From Bacteroidota bacterium (GTDB lineage: Bacteria > Bacteroidota > Bacteroidia > UBA4408): a DNA stretch of 30,237 bases. A program made the translations under genes and the position numbers. Where the stretch lies: positions 1 through 30,237 of the forward strand of contig JADKCP010000009.1 in assembly GCA_016718805.1 (NCBI GenBank), written 5' to 3'. The notes under the pieces were generated by a model. That model saw nothing but the letters and a program-made list of their open reading frames with translations, did no database searches and had not been told where the DNA came from. Shown piece after piece: positions 1-7,989 of the stretch. Position 1 is the stretch's first letter. Every line of letters begins with the position of its first letter.

Positions 1-160
1 CATCAGTCCACGAAAAATTACAAAAATACTTGTATCCAACTATTCCAATACCTAAGCTAAACACAAGCAATAACAGTGAAATAATACTGCTTTTAATAAT
101 GCGTAATCGATAAATTTTAACCGGTAGCAGTGCTTTTGTTTTTATTCTTGTCTTTTCCAT
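1..160 (-). CDS. Membrane protein, N-terminal part only (possible ion channel)
   Basis: Partial gene: reading leftward from an ATG at 158-160, the frame stays open to the window edge (53 codons). The visible part has a basic cytoplasmic-looking N-terminus (MEKTRIKTKALLPVKIYR), then one hydrophobic helix at about residues 24-42 and a following GYKYFCNFSWTD stretch. This arrangement resembles the first helix and loop of two-pore-domain-like potassium channel proteins of Bacteroidota, but only from memory of such N-termini; the selectivity filter would lie outside the window. An exact -7 element lies at 189-196 on the same strand, about 29 bases upstream, which supports the start. Membrane location is well supported, the channel assignment is weak. 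Confidence 0.55.
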   Translation of the reverse strand, partial: MEKTRIKTKALLPVKIYRLRIIKSSIISLLLLVFSLGIGIVGYKYFCNFSWTD

Positions 161-188
161 TACTTTTATCCTCGAAATTGATTTGATT

Positions 189-196
189 CAAAAGTA
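189..196 (-). promoter_or_regulatory. Bacteroidota -7 promoter element
   Basis: Reads TACTTTTG on the minus strand, an exact match to TAnnTTTG, placed about 29 bases before the start codon of the leftmost gene. No convincing -33 TTTG at the ideal distance. Confidence 0.4.
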
Positions 197-286
197 GCTA
201 ATTCATTTATTTTTTGCTTCAACAAAACTCAGGCATTAACACGTTTGTATGCTTTATAACATCTACAACCAGTATTTATTTTAACT

Positions 287-643
287 ATGAAATTTATTTT
301 TAAAATTATTGTTTCGGCATTGGCTGTAATTATTACTGCTTATTTACTACCCGGTGTAAAAATTGTGACTCCATTAACTGCAATTATCGTTGCGGCTGTA
401 CTTGCGTTTTTAGATGCCATTGTTAAACCCTTAATGATTTTATTTACCATTCCCATTACTATTGTAACGCTAGGTTTGTTTTTAATTGTAATAAATGCAC
501 TCATGATTTTATTGGCCGATTATATGGTTGATGGATTTGAAGTTAAAGGATTTTGGTGGGCATTATTATTTAGCTTTATTTTAACCATAGTAACTTCGTT
601 GCTCGAAAGTTTTGCCGGAAAAAAAAATAAACAGGAAGAATAA
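287..643 (+). CDS. Phage holin family protein (superfamily IV, YvlD-like membrane protein)
   Basis: Small 118-residue integral membrane protein with four hydrophobic helices at about residues 3-22, 27-50, 54-78 and 87-109 and a short basic tail (KKNKQEE). The pattern, with the conserved segment around LDAIVKPL and the IPITIVTLGLF turn, matches the widespread Pfam family known as 'Mycobacterium 4 TMS phage holin, superfamily IV' (YvlD and relatives). Despite the name, members are common on chromosomes away from prophages and their role is unknown; nothing here suggests a phage. The length is usual for the family. The next gene (S1 domain protein) begins 46 bases downstream on the same strand and may be co-transcribed. 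Family call is firm, function unknown. Confidence 0.85.
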   Translation: MKFIFKIIVSALAVIITAYLLPGVKIVTPLTAIIVAAVLAFLDAIVKPLMILFTIPITIVTLGLFLIVINALMILLADYMVDGFEVKGFWWALLFSFILTIVTSLLESFAGKKNKQEE

Positions 644-689
644 TTTCACTACAACTTATAAATCAATATTACTTCTAAAACACCTTACC

Positions 690-1517
690 ATGCTGGAACT
701 TGGAAAATTTAATACGTTGAAAATTGCACGCAAAGTCGACTTTGGCGTATTTCTGAGCTCAGGAACTGATGAAGTTTTGTTGCCTAAAAAATACCTTGAA
801 CCAGCTATGGAAATTGGTTCAGATGTAGCTGTTTTTATTTATAAGGATTCAGAAGACCGAACCATCGCAACCACCCAAAAGCCCTTTGCTCAAGTGGGTG
901 AGTTTGCCTATTTAAAAGTGAAAGAGGTAAATTCATTTGGCGCATTTATGGACTGGGGCCTCGAAAAAGATTTACTGGTACCCTTTCGTGAACAAGATAA
1001 AAAGTTAGAAGCCGGTAAAAGTTATGTTGTATATGTGTATGTTGATAAACTTACCAAACGTATTGCTGCTTCTGCTAAAATAAACCGTTATGCTAAAAAT
1101 GATGAAATGCTGCTTAGCGAAAATGAAGAAGTAGATTTATTACTTTTTAAACAAACCGACTTAGGATACGGTGCTATTATAAACAATCTTCATCAAGGTT
1201 TGATTTATAAAAATGAAGTGTTTACAAATCTTGCAGTTGGTGATAAGGTAAAAGGTTGGATTAAAACGTTGCGCGAAGATGGCCGAATTGATTTAAGGCT
1301 TCAAAAAGTTGGATTTGAATTGAGTGATGATGCACAGGAACTTATTTTAAAAAAATTATCTGAAAAAAATGGCTTTCTCGCGTTAAACGATGCAAGCGAA
1401 CCACAGCTAATTAAAAATGAACTTGGCATGAGTAAAAAAACTTTTAAAAAAGCCATTGGTGGTTTATTTAAAAGTAAACGAATTAGTTTAGAAGAAAACG
1501 GAATTAAATTACTTTAA
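690..1517 (+). CDS. S1-like RNA-binding protein, CvfB/YitL family
   Basis: 275 residues, the usual CvfB length. The frame is open from 612, but the protein similarity begins at MLELGKFNTLKI, so the ATG at 690 is taken as the start; the upstream extension overlaps the preceding gene. CvfB proteins carry three S1-type OB folds followed by a C-terminal winged helix. Here the first S1-like unit is near residues 3-65 (KVDFGVFLSS), the second near 70-135 (VNSFGAFMDWG, then the basic KRIAASAKI), the third near 145-210 (LGYGAIINNLHQGLIY), and the winged-helix-like end near 215-275 includes GMSKKTFKKAIGGLFK. The family binds RNA and in staphylococci affects virulence regulators; its role in Bacteroidota is unknown. 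The last 9 bases overlap the convergent AlkB-like gene. Confidence 0.88.
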   Translation: MLELGKFNTLKIARKVDFGVFLSSGTDEVLLPKKYLEPAMEIGSDVAVFIYKDSEDRTIATTQKPFAQVGEFAYLKVKEVNSFGAFMDWGLEKDLLVPFREQDKKLEAGKSYVVYVYVDKLTKRIAASAKINRYAKNDEMLLSENEEVDLLLFKQTDLGYGAIINNLHQGLIYKNEVFTNLAVGDKVKGWIKTLREDGRIDLRLQKVGFELSDDAQELILKKLSEKNGFLALNDASEPQLIKNELGMSKKTFKKAIGGLFKSKRISLEENGIKLL

Positions 1518-2522
1518 GGCATACATTTTATCCAACAAAGGATGCACTTTTTTAAACCACAAAGCAGGAATCAATACCTGGTAAAATACTCCAAAATATC
1601 CCGAAGGTAAAACCGGGCTCGATATATGGCTATCAAGGGTTTGGTATTGTTTTGAAGCTTTTAAATGATGGTCGCTGTGACGCGAAAGTTCGATGAGTGA
1701 AAATCGGCTTATCACGGTGTCGGATTGCCAAGCGTGTTCTGCTGAATACTTTTCTCCTTCCTTGCGAACCAAGCCATAATGCTCAATATAATTTACATAT
1801 TCGAGTAAAAATATTGCCACTAAACTTTGTCCCCCATAAACCAACAATACATTAACACCCAAGGTTGCCAGTATAAATCCTGCTAACAAAAGTTGGATAG
1901 ATGTACTTCGTACTACAAAATTATTCCAACCAAAAGCTTTGATACCTAATTGCTCCAATCGTTTTTCTTCACTTTGAAAAGCACTTAGGTATTGTGCCGG
2001 AACTGTGCGCAAAAAAAATGCATAAATACTTTCTCCATACCTTGCAGTAGCTGCATCCTTATTGGTACCCACCCATTTGTGATGTACTTTAATATGCTCA
2101 ATAAAAAAATGGCTGTAATTCACAATAAGCAAATTCCATTTTCCTAATGCTTGCCACCAGGCTTGCTTTCGATGTATCATTTCATGCGCTGAAATTATGC
2201 CCGAAATCCCGGAATTTAATCCGGTTGAAACTATTGCAGGAAAAAGATAATATCCACTTATGCTGTGAGAATATACTCCCATTAATAAAGTTAGTATTGC
2301 AAGCGTGTGTAATAGTAATGAAAATAGTAGCACAAGATTAGGAACAAGCTCATTATCCTTTGACTTTGATGGAGTTTTATCTTCAGGTAAAATACGATCC
2401 AGTAAAACCATGCCTAGCATATTGTAAGCAATATTCATCCACAAATAATTACCGCCTACTATATTTCCAGCTATGGCTAGTATGCCCGGAATTAAAGCTA
2501 AAAAATATTTAGTGTTTCGCAT
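1509..2522 (-). CDS. AlkB-like membrane di-iron alkane/fatty-acyl hydroxylase
   Basis: 337 residues from the ATG at 2522. The frame extends to 2552, but an exact -7 element at 2532-2539 lies between those starts and family N-termini favour MRNTKYF. The protein has about six membrane helices and the histidine boxes of the membrane fatty-acid desaturase/hydroxylase superfamily: HEMIH (113-117), EHIKVHH (142-148) and RHSDHH (281-286), plus the NYIEHYGL signature (244-251) typical of alkane 1-monooxygenases. Such enzymes bind two non-haem irons and hydroxylate terminal methyl groups of alkanes or related chains, taking electrons from rubredoxin. No rubredoxin or rubredoxin reductase is nearby, so the natural substrate is uncertain; Bacteroidota members are poorly characterised. 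Convergent with the S1 protein gene. Confidence 0.88.
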   Translation of the reverse strand: MRNTKYFLALIPGILAIAGNIVGGNYLWMNIAYNMLGMVLLDRILPEDKTPSKSKDNELVPNLVLLFSLLLHTLAILTLLMGVYSHSISGYYLFPAIVSTGLNSGISGIISAHEMIHRKQAWWQALGKWNLLIVNYSHFFIEHIKVHHKWVGTNKDAATARYGESIYAFFLRTVPAQYLSAFQSEEKRLEQLGIKAFGWNNFVVRSTSIQLLLAGFILATLGVNVLLVYGGQSLVAIFLLEYVNYIEHYGLVRKEGEKYSAEHAWQSDTVISRFSLIELSRHSDHHLKASKQYQTLDSHISSPVLPSGYFGVFYQVLIPALWFKKVHPLLDKMYALK

Positions 2523-2531
2523 TGTGGTTGA

Positions 2532-2539
2532 CAAAATTA
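2532..2539 (-). promoter_or_regulatory. Bacteroidota -7 promoter element for the AlkB-like gene
   Basis: Reads TAATTTTG on the minus strand (exact TAnnTTTG). It ends 9 bases before the ATG at 2522, implying a leader of only a few bases, and decides against the longer reading frame. Confidence 0.45.
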
Positions 2540-2661
2540 CTAAAAGAAGCACGCAATTTATTTCTTTCTATTTTTGAAAAAAATTGAGCATCTAAATTTG
2601 TTGGTGGTTCAATAATATGAAAAATTAATCTTTGTAAGGCACATTCATAAACTGTTAACTC

Positions 2662-3273
2662 ATGAAAATAATTTGTATCGGAAGAAATTACGGAGCACAT
2701 GCTAAAGAACTAAAAAATGAAATACCCGAAGAGCCGGTATTTTTTCTCAAACCCGATACTGCCTTATTAAAAGATGGACAAGCCTTTTATCTACCAGATT
2801 TTAGTAAGGATATACACCATGAAATTGAACTGGTTTTGCAAATTTGTAAAAATGGGAAAAACATTTCTGAAAAATTTGCAGCAGGCTATTATGAAAAAAT
2901 TGCTGTAGGAATTGATTTCACAGCGCGCGACATTCAACAACAATGCAAAGAAAAAGGATTGCCTTGGGAAAAAGCAAAAGCTTTTGATAATTCGGCTCCC
3001 ATTGGTGAATTTATTTCTAAAAGTGAAATGCAAAACACCGGTAACATTAATTTTCATTTAACAATTAATGGTGAGGTTCGTCAAAATGGAAATTCAAAAG
3101 ATATGTTATTTAGCTTCGAAAAAATCATAGCCTATGTGTCAAGATTCATCACTTTAAAACAAGGTGATTTAATTTACACCGGCACACCGGCAGGAGTTGG
3201 AGCAGTTGCAATTGGCGATAAACTAGAAGGGTATATTGGCGATAAAAAATTGTTGAGCTTTGAAGTTAAATAG
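2662..3273 (+). CDS. Fumarylacetoacetate hydrolase family protein
   Basis: 203 residues, the short single-domain form of the FAH superfamily (acylpyruvase, oxaloacetate decarboxylase and related C-C bond hydrolases). The N-terminal CIGRNYGAHAKELKN and FFLKPDTALL motifs, the metal-binding HHEIELVLQI (the two Glu of E-x-E plus a downstream Asp in VGIDFTARDIQ), KAFDNSAPIGEF and the C-terminal LIYTGTPAGVGAV are all family hallmarks. The enzyme is cytosolic and Mg/Mn dependent, cleaving beta-diketo acids; the exact substrate cannot be read from the sequence. A GNAT acetyltransferase gene begins 38 bases after its stop and may share the transcript. The gene is divergent from the AlkB-like gene, with about 140 bases between. 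Confidence 0.9.
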   Translation: MKIICIGRNYGAHAKELKNEIPEEPVFFLKPDTALLKDGQAFYLPDFSKDIHHEIELVLQICKNGKNISEKFAAGYYEKIAVGIDFTARDIQQQCKEKGLPWEKAKAFDNSAPIGEFISKSEMQNTGNINFHLTINGEVRQNGNSKDMLFSFEKIIAYVSRFITLKQGDLIYTGTPAGVGAVAIGDKLEGYIGDKKLLSFEVK

Positions 3274-3311
3274 CACTGTATTTTTAATTACCGTTTTTTA
3301 ATTAATGAAGG

Positions 3312-3833
3312 ATGACAGCTAGTACTATTCGATTGGGAACTGAAGCAGATGCCGAAGAGTTAATGGAAGTTTGTAAAAAATCATTCTTTGACACTTTTAC
3401 AGGAACCTGCACTGAATTAGATATGCAAACCTACTTGGCAAAAACCTTTCCTTTACAGCGTATTATTGATGAAATAAACGACCAAGCTTGCTGGATGTAT
3501 GTGTTAGTTAATGCAACAAAAATTGGTGGCTATGTTAAGATTGGACGCAATTTAATTACTGAAATGAAGTCGAGAAAAGCCCTTGAAATAGAACGTTTGT
3601 ATTTATTGCACGAGTGTATTGGCAAAGGCAATGGCGATGCGTTAATGCAAAAATGTTTCGAAATTGCCAATCAGGAAAATGCGGAGGTAATTTATTTGGG
3701 TGTGTGGGAACACAATTATAGGGCTCAAAAATTTTATTCGAAGTATGGATTTGAGCTATTTGGCCAACACCCCTTCCCTATTGAATCGACGCCACAAACC
3801 GATCTTTGGTTGAAGAAAGAATTGCAGCACTAA
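3312..3833 (+). CDS. GNAT family N-acetyltransferase
   Basis: 173 residues. The N-terminus (STIRLGTEADAEELMEVCKKSF) is the usual first strand and helix of a GCN5-related acetyltransferase. The acetyl-CoA binding region follows in LEIERLYLLHECIGKGNGDALMQ, near residues 91-114, as the beta4 strand and the R/Q-x-x-G-x-G/A-like loop (here ECIGKGNG). Beta5 (EVIYLGVWEHN) and YRAQKFYSKYGFELFG near the C-terminus complete the fold. Relatives acetylate small molecules, polyamines or protein N-termini; the substrate is unknown here. It sits just downstream of the FAH-family gene and ends 7 bases before the convergent panB stop. Confidence 0.87.
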   Translation: MTASTIRLGTEADAEELMEVCKKSFFDTFTGTCTELDMQTYLAKTFPLQRIIDEINDQACWMYVLVNATKIGGYVKIGRNLITEMKSRKALEIERLYLLHECIGKGNGDALMQKCFEIANQENAEVIYLGVWEHNYRAQKFYSKYGFELFGQHPFPIESTPQTDLWLKKELQH

Positions 3834-3840
3834 TCATCAC

Positions 3841-4656
3841 TTAATATTGCTCCTTACTATTCGGGAAATCCTTTGTCTTTACATCTTTAATATAATTTCC
3901 TACTGCTGCAGTAATTTCGTCAAACAAGTTGGCATATCTTCTTAAAAATCGTGGACTAAAATCGTTGTTAATTCCAAGCATATCGTGCAATACAAGTACT
4001 TGTCCATCAACCCCGTTTCCGGCTCCAATACCAATAATAGGAATACTAACATTTTTAGCTACCTCAGCGGCAAGTTTAGCCGGAATTTTTTCGAGAACAA
4101 TCGCAAAACAGCCTGTTTGCTCAAGTAATATGGCATCTTCTATTAATCGTTGCGCTTCAATTTTTTCCTTTGCACGAACGGTATAAGTACCGAATTTATA
4201 AATCGATTGTGGAGTTAATCCCAAATGCCCCATCACAGGGATACCTGCAGTTAAAATACGTTCAATCGATTCTTTTACTTCACGACCACCTTCCAATTTC
4301 ACGGCATGTGCACCTGATTCTTTCATAATTCGAATAGAGGAATGCAAAGCTTCCTTAGAATTGCCCTGATACGACCCAAAAGGTAAATCCACCACAACTA
4401 AAGCACGATCCACAGCACGAATAACAGAAGCAGCATGGTATATCATATCGTTGAGTGTAATTGGCAAAGTTGTTTCGTGTCCGGCCATTACATTACTCGC
4501 ACTATCGCCCACTAAAATCACATCTATACCAGCCATGTCGATTATCTTGGCAAGCGAGTAATCATAGGCAGTAAGCATCGAAATTTTTTCTCCCTTTCGC
4601 TTCATTTCCAAAAGCGTATTGGTGGTAATCTTCTTTACTTCCTTATTAACTGACAT
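3841..4656 (-). CDS. panB: 3-methyl-2-oxobutanoate hydroxymethyltransferase
   Basis: 271 residues, normal length. PanB transfers a hydroxymethyl group from 5,10-methylene-tetrahydrofolate to alpha-ketoisovalerate, giving ketopantoate, the first step of pantothenate and CoA synthesis. Family blocks are intact: MLTAYDYSLAKIID at the start of the TIM barrel; VILVGDSASNVMAGHETTLP, whose Asp binds the Mg ion; VVVDLPFGSYQ; AVKLEGG; PVMGHLGLTPQS; and the C-terminal IIGIGAGNGVDGQVLV. The window has no other pantothenate genes, so it is not in a pan operon. An exact -7 element at 4679-4686 supports the start at 4656. It is divergent from the lipoprotein gene at 4753. Confidence 0.96.
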   Translation of the reverse strand: MSVNKEVKKITTNTLLEMKRKGEKISMLTAYDYSLAKIIDMAGIDVILVGDSASNVMAGHETTLPITLNDMIYHAASVIRAVDRALVVVDLPFGSYQGNSKEALHSSIRIMKESGAHAVKLEGGREVKESIERILTAGIPVMGHLGLTPQSIYKFGTYTVRAKEKIEAQRLIEDAILLEQTGCFAIVLEKIPAKLAAEVAKNVSIPIIGIGAGNGVDGQVLVLHDMLGINNDFSPRFLRRYANLFDEITAAVGNYIKDVKTKDFPNSKEQY

Positions 4657-4678
4657 AGCTATAGAATTGATGAGCAGG

Positions 4679-4686
4679 CAAAACTA
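4679..4686 (-). promoter_or_regulatory. Bacteroidota -7 promoter element for panB
   Basis: Reads TAGTTTTG on the minus strand (exact TAnnTTTG), 22 bases before the panB ATG. Confidence 0.45.
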
Positions 4687-4716
4687 AACATTAATTTTTT
4701 ATCTGTTTTAAATTTC

Positions 4717-4724
4717 TATTTTTG
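4717..4724 (+). promoter_or_regulatory. Bacteroidota -7 promoter element for the lipoprotein gene
   Basis: Reads TATTTTTG (exact TAnnTTTG), 28 bases before the ATG at 4753. With the panB element it gives two divergent promoters in a 96-base gap. The expected -33 region is only T-rich, without a clear TTTG. Confidence 0.42.
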
Positions 4725-4752
4725 CTAACCTTAAAAAATCCAACCCTGTCAA

Positions 4753-5817
4753 ATGAAAAAGTTACTGGTACTGCTAAGTTTTATAAGTAGTGTATTTGTT
4801 GCCTGCAAAACCGATTTTGAATTGAATGCAGCGTATAAAGAAACCACCGTTATTTACGGTTTACTCGATCAGTCAAGAAATGTACAGATGATTAAGATAA
4901 ACAAAGCATTTTTAGGATCGGGCGATGCGAATGCCTTTGCTCAAAATTCCGATTCTATTAATTACAATCCTGCCGATTTATCGGTGTATGTTGAAGAACT
5001 TAAAAACGGTACTGTTATGCGTACCATTACTTTTCACGATTCGGTAATTGCATCTAAAAAGCCTGGCGATTTTACCACTTCTAATAATATTATTTATGTG
5101 TCGCATGCTGCGTTAGATTCAGTAGACTTTTCAAAAATTTACAAACTATACGTAGTAAATAATAAAACCGGAAATATTGCAACCGCTTCTACCGGATTGC
5201 TCGAAAAAACGAAGTATACCAAGCCGGCAACTACCAGCAATTTTATTTCGTTTGTAAACAGCCCTTCAAGTCCCAGCTCCAATGGCGTGTATTCTGATTT
5301 AGCAACAAGCTGGACTACCAAGCGCAATGCTAGAACTTATCAAACCAATATTCGTTTTTATTACAACGAAAAAGATTTAACTACCAATATTACTACCCTT
5401 AAATATGTAGACTGGTTGCAATCTCCTAAAGAATCGACAACATTGAGCGGTGGTGAAACGATTATACAAAATGTTAGCGGGCAAGGATTTTATCAATTGT
5501 TGGGGAATGTTATACCTGAAGATGCTAATGTGATAAGACATTGCAGCCATTTTGTATTTACCATGACCACTGGAGCTGATGACCTTAACAATTATATCAA
5601 TGTAACTGCGCCTTCTGGAGATTTGAATCAGGATAAACCTACCTTTACCAATATTGATAATGGTATTGGCGTATTTGCGAGCCGAAATAGTTATTCGATG
5701 ATTAAATATATTTGCAACGATACTATTGCAAGTCCACGCTTATGTAACTCTACAACTGTTTCGTTAAAAGAATTGGTGGAAGGTAGATACACATACAAAC
5801 TTAAATTCCAATACTAG
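4753..5817 (+). CDS. Putative lipoprotein, DUF4249-like
   Basis: 354 residues. The N-terminus is a lipoprotein signal peptide: two Lys, a hydrophobic core, then FVAC with Cys18 as the predicted lipidated residue. The body is rich in beta strands, with no enzyme motif I recognise. Its layout (an early VIYGLLDQSRNVQMIKINKAFL strand pair, Tyr/Asn-rich middle, and a late FTNIDNGIGVFASRN segment before a short C-terminal strand) resembles the DUF4249 family of Bacteroidota lipoproteins, which often lie beside TonB-dependent receptors. No receptor gene is adjacent here. It probably sits on the outer membrane facing the periplasm or the surface. Function unknown; the DUF assignment is from memory of the family. 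Confidence 0.75.
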   Translation: MKKLLVLLSFISSVFVACKTDFELNAAYKETTVIYGLLDQSRNVQMIKINKAFLGSGDANAFAQNSDSINYNPADLSVYVEELKNGTVMRTITFHDSVIASKKPGDFTTSNNIIYVSHAALDSVDFSKIYKLYVVNNKTGNIATASTGLLEKTKYTKPATTSNFISFVNSPSSPSSNGVYSDLATSWTTKRNARTYQTNIRFYYNEKDLTTNITTLKYVDWLQSPKESTTLSGGETIIQNVSGQGFYQLLGNVIPEDANVIRHCSHFVFTMTTGADDLNNYINVTAPSGDLNQDKPTFTNIDNGIGVFASRNSYSMIKYICNDTIASPRLCNSTTVSLKELVEGRYTYKLKFQY

Positions 5818-5821
5818 TTTT

Positions 5822-5850
5822 GCTGTCGTTTTGACATAAACGATATCAGC
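5822..5850. other. Hairpin between the lipoprotein gene and dnaK
   Basis: GCTG-TCGTTT pairs with AAACGA...CAGC around a TGACAT loop, with a three-base bulge (TAT) on the right arm. It starts 5 bases after the lipoprotein stop. The following bases (TTTACTGC) are a poor T-tract, so it is either a weak terminator or part of the dnaK control region. Confidence 0.45.
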
Positions 5851-5884
5851 TTTACTGCGTCTTTTTCAATTTACTGTCATATTT

Positions 5885-5908
5885 GCAACATTCACAACGA
5901 ATGTTTGC
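5885..5908. promoter_or_regulatory. Inverted repeat upstream of dnaK (possible operator)
   Basis: Left arm GCAACATTC and right arm GAATGTTTGC are complementary apart from one extra T, separated by ACAAC. It lies 63 bases before the dnaK start. It is not the CIRCE sequence bound by HrcA. It may be a regulator site or an RNA hairpin in the leader. Confidence 0.35.
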
Positions 5909-5970
5909 TGTGGCATTACTATTGACTAGCGCCAAACAGTTTTAAAAATTAACAATTAATAAACAAACAA

Positions 5971-7884
5971 ATGAGCAAAATAATAGGAATTGACTTAGGA
6001 ACAACTAACTCCTGTGTTTCAGTAATGGAAGGTAATGAGCCGGTTGTTATTGCCAACAGCGAAGGTAAAAGAACAACACCTTCGATTGTGGCATTTATCG
6101 AAAACGGAGAACGTAAAGTGGGTGACCCTGCAAAACGTCAAGCCATTACTAATCCTAAAAAAACAATATATTCAATTAAGCGATTCATGGGTGAAACCTA
6201 TGATAAAGTGACCTCTGAAATTTCACGTGTACCATACGAAGTAACCAAAGGAGAAAACAATACTCCCCGTGTTAATATTGATGGACGTCAATACACTGCA
6301 CAAGAAATTTCGGCTATCGTTTTACAAAAAATGAAGAAAACTGCCGAGGACTATTTGGGCATGGAAGTAAAGGACGCAGTAATTACAGTTCCTGCTTACT
6401 TTAACGATGCTCAACGTCAGGCAACCAAAGAAGCCGGCGAAATTGCAGGTCTTAATGTAAAGCGTATTATTAATGAACCTACTGCAGCTGCTTTAGCTTA
6501 TGGTTTAGATAAGAAAAACAAAGACATGAAAATTGTGGTGTTCGACTGTGGTGGTGGAACGCATGACGTGTCGGTGTTGGAATTGGGAGATGGTGTATTT
6601 GAAGTAAAATCAACCGATGGAGATACACATTTGGGTGGTGACGATTTTGACCAGGTTATAATTGACTGGCTAGCCGAAGAATTTTTGAAAGATGAGCGTA
6701 TTGATTTACGTAAAGACCCAATGGCTTTGCAACGTTTGAAAGAAGCAGCTGAAAAAGCTAAAATCGAATTATCGAGTTCAGCAAGTACCGAAATTAACTT
6801 GCCTTATATTATGCCGGTTGATGGAATTCCAAAGCACTTGGTTCGTCAATTGAGTCGTGCGAAATTTGAACAATTGGCCGATAGCTTGATTAAGCGAACC
6901 ATTGCCCCTTGTGAGAAAGCGTTGAAAAATGCAGGTTATACTATTGGTGATATTGATGAGGTTATTTTAGTTGGAGGTTCTACACGAATTCCGGCGATAC
7001 AAGACGCAGTGCAAAAGTTTTTCGGAAAAGCTCCTTCAAAAGGTGTAAATCCGGATGAAGTGGTTGCGCTTGGTGCAGCGATACAAGGCGGTGTATTAAC
7101 CGGAGAAGTTAAAGATGTGTTGTTGTTGGATGTTACACCACTTTCACTAGGTATTGAAACCATGGGTGGGGTAATGACTAAATTGATAGAATCAAATACA
7201 ACCATTCCATCAAAGAAATCAGAAACCTTCTCTACTGCAAGCGATAATCAACCATCAGTAGAAATACACATTTTGCAAGGTGAGCGCCCTATGGCTAATC
7301 AAAACCGTACCATTGGACGTTTCCATTTAGATGGTATTCCTCCTGCACCTCGTGGTGTGCCACAAATTGAAGTTACATTTGATATTGATGCCAACGGTAT
7401 TTTACATGTAACTGCGAAAGATAAGGCTACCGGAAAATCGCAAAATATTCGTATAGAAGCAAGCAGCGGATTAAGCGATGCCGAAATTAAGCGTATGAAA
7501 GACGAAGCTGAAGCAAATGCAGAAGCCGACCGTAAAGCCAAAGAATCGATTGACAAAATGAATCAGGCAGATTCATTGATTTTTCAAACCGAAAAACAAT
7601 TGAAAGAATACGGCGATAAATTACCGGCTGATAAAAAAGCACCAATTGAAGCAGGATTAACCGAATTAAAAGCAGCACATGCTGCGAAAGATAGTGCTGC
7701 AGTAGATGCCGCTATGGAAAAATTAAATTCGGCTTGGACTGCTGCTTCAGAAGAAATGTACAAGGCAACACAAGGCGCACCTCAAGGTGGTCCTGAAGCT
7801 TCACAAACAGGCGATGCAAACCCGGGAGCAAGTGCTGAAGCTACTGACGTTGATTTTGAAGAAGTAAAAGAAGACAAAAAATAA
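5971..7884 (+). CDS. dnaK: Molecular chaperone DnaK (Hsp70)
   Basis: 637 residues, full length. DnaK is a cytosolic ATP-driven chaperone that binds exposed hydrophobic segments with DnaJ and GrpE. The ATPase domain (about 1-385) shows IIGIDLGTTNSCVSVMEG, the NEPTAAALAYG phosphate-2 loop and VGGSTRIPA. The conserved DVTPLSLGIETMGG opens the substrate-binding beta domain (about 390-500), followed by the helical lid and an acidic tail ending in DVDFEEVKEDKK, as in most bacterial DnaKs. In the second phosphate loop the usual GGGTFDVS reads GGGTHDVS; I believe this is a lineage-typical variant. dnaJ and grpE are not adjacent. Two inverted repeats precede it and a strong terminator follows. Confidence 0.98.
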   Translation: MSKIIGIDLGTTNSCVSVMEGNEPVVIANSEGKRTTPSIVAFIENGERKVGDPAKRQAITNPKKTIYSIKRFMGETYDKVTSEISRVPYEVTKGENNTPRVNIDGRQYTAQEISAIVLQKMKKTAEDYLGMEVKDAVITVPAYFNDAQRQATKEAGEIAGLNVKRIINEPTAAALAYGLDKKNKDMKIVVFDCGGGTHDVSVLELGDGVFEVKSTDGDTHLGGDDFDQVIIDWLAEEFLKDERIDLRKDPMALQRLKEAAEKAKIELSSSASTEINLPYIMPVDGIPKHLVRQLSRAKFEQLADSLIKRTIAPCEKALKNAGYTIGDIDEVILVGGSTRIPAIQDAVQKFFGKAPSKGVNPDEVVALGAAIQGGVLTGEVKDVLLLDVTPLSLGIETMGGVMTKLIESNTTIPSKKSETFSTASDNQPSVEIHILQGERPMANQNRTIGRFHLDGIPPAPRGVPQIEVTFDIDANGILHVTAKDKATGKSQNIRIEASSGLSDAEIKRMKDEAEANAEADRKAKESIDKMNQADSLIFQTEKQLKEYGDKLPADKKAPIEAGLTELKAAHAAKDSAAVDAAMEKLNSAWTAASEEMYKATQGAPQGGPEASQTGDANPGASAEATDVDFEEVKEDKK

Positions 7885-7905
7885 GCACTGAATGCAGTAA
7901 AAATC

Positions 7906-7942
7906 AAACAGAGGTACTTGTATTGCTACCTCTGTTTTTTTT
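7906..7942 (+). terminator. Intrinsic terminator of dnaK
   Basis: Perfect 8-bp stem CAGAGGTA/TACCTCTG, extended by A-T pairs at its base, with a 10-base loop and a run of eight T. Confidence 0.88.
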
Positions 7943-7943
7943 A

Positions 7944-7951
7944 TACATTTG
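7944..7951 (+). promoter_or_regulatory. Bacteroidota -7 promoter element for the cold-shock gene
   Basis: Reads TACATTTG (exact TAnnTTTG), starting two bases after the T-tract of the dnaK terminator and 38 bases before the ATG at 7990. The -33 region would fall inside the terminator hairpin. Confidence 0.42.
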
Positions 7952-7989
7952 CGCTAATTAATTAATAATCATCATTTATCATTACAAGT

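Noticed and set aside
287..643. Holin-family protein as a sign of a prophage
   Set aside because: No other phage gene is near; this family is common on bacterial chromosomes and the name is historical.
6532..6600. DnaK phosphate-loop variant GGGTHDVS instead of GGGTFDVS
   Set aside because: The rest of the protein is fully conserved and I believe the His form is usual in part of the Bacteroidota, so it is not a lesion.
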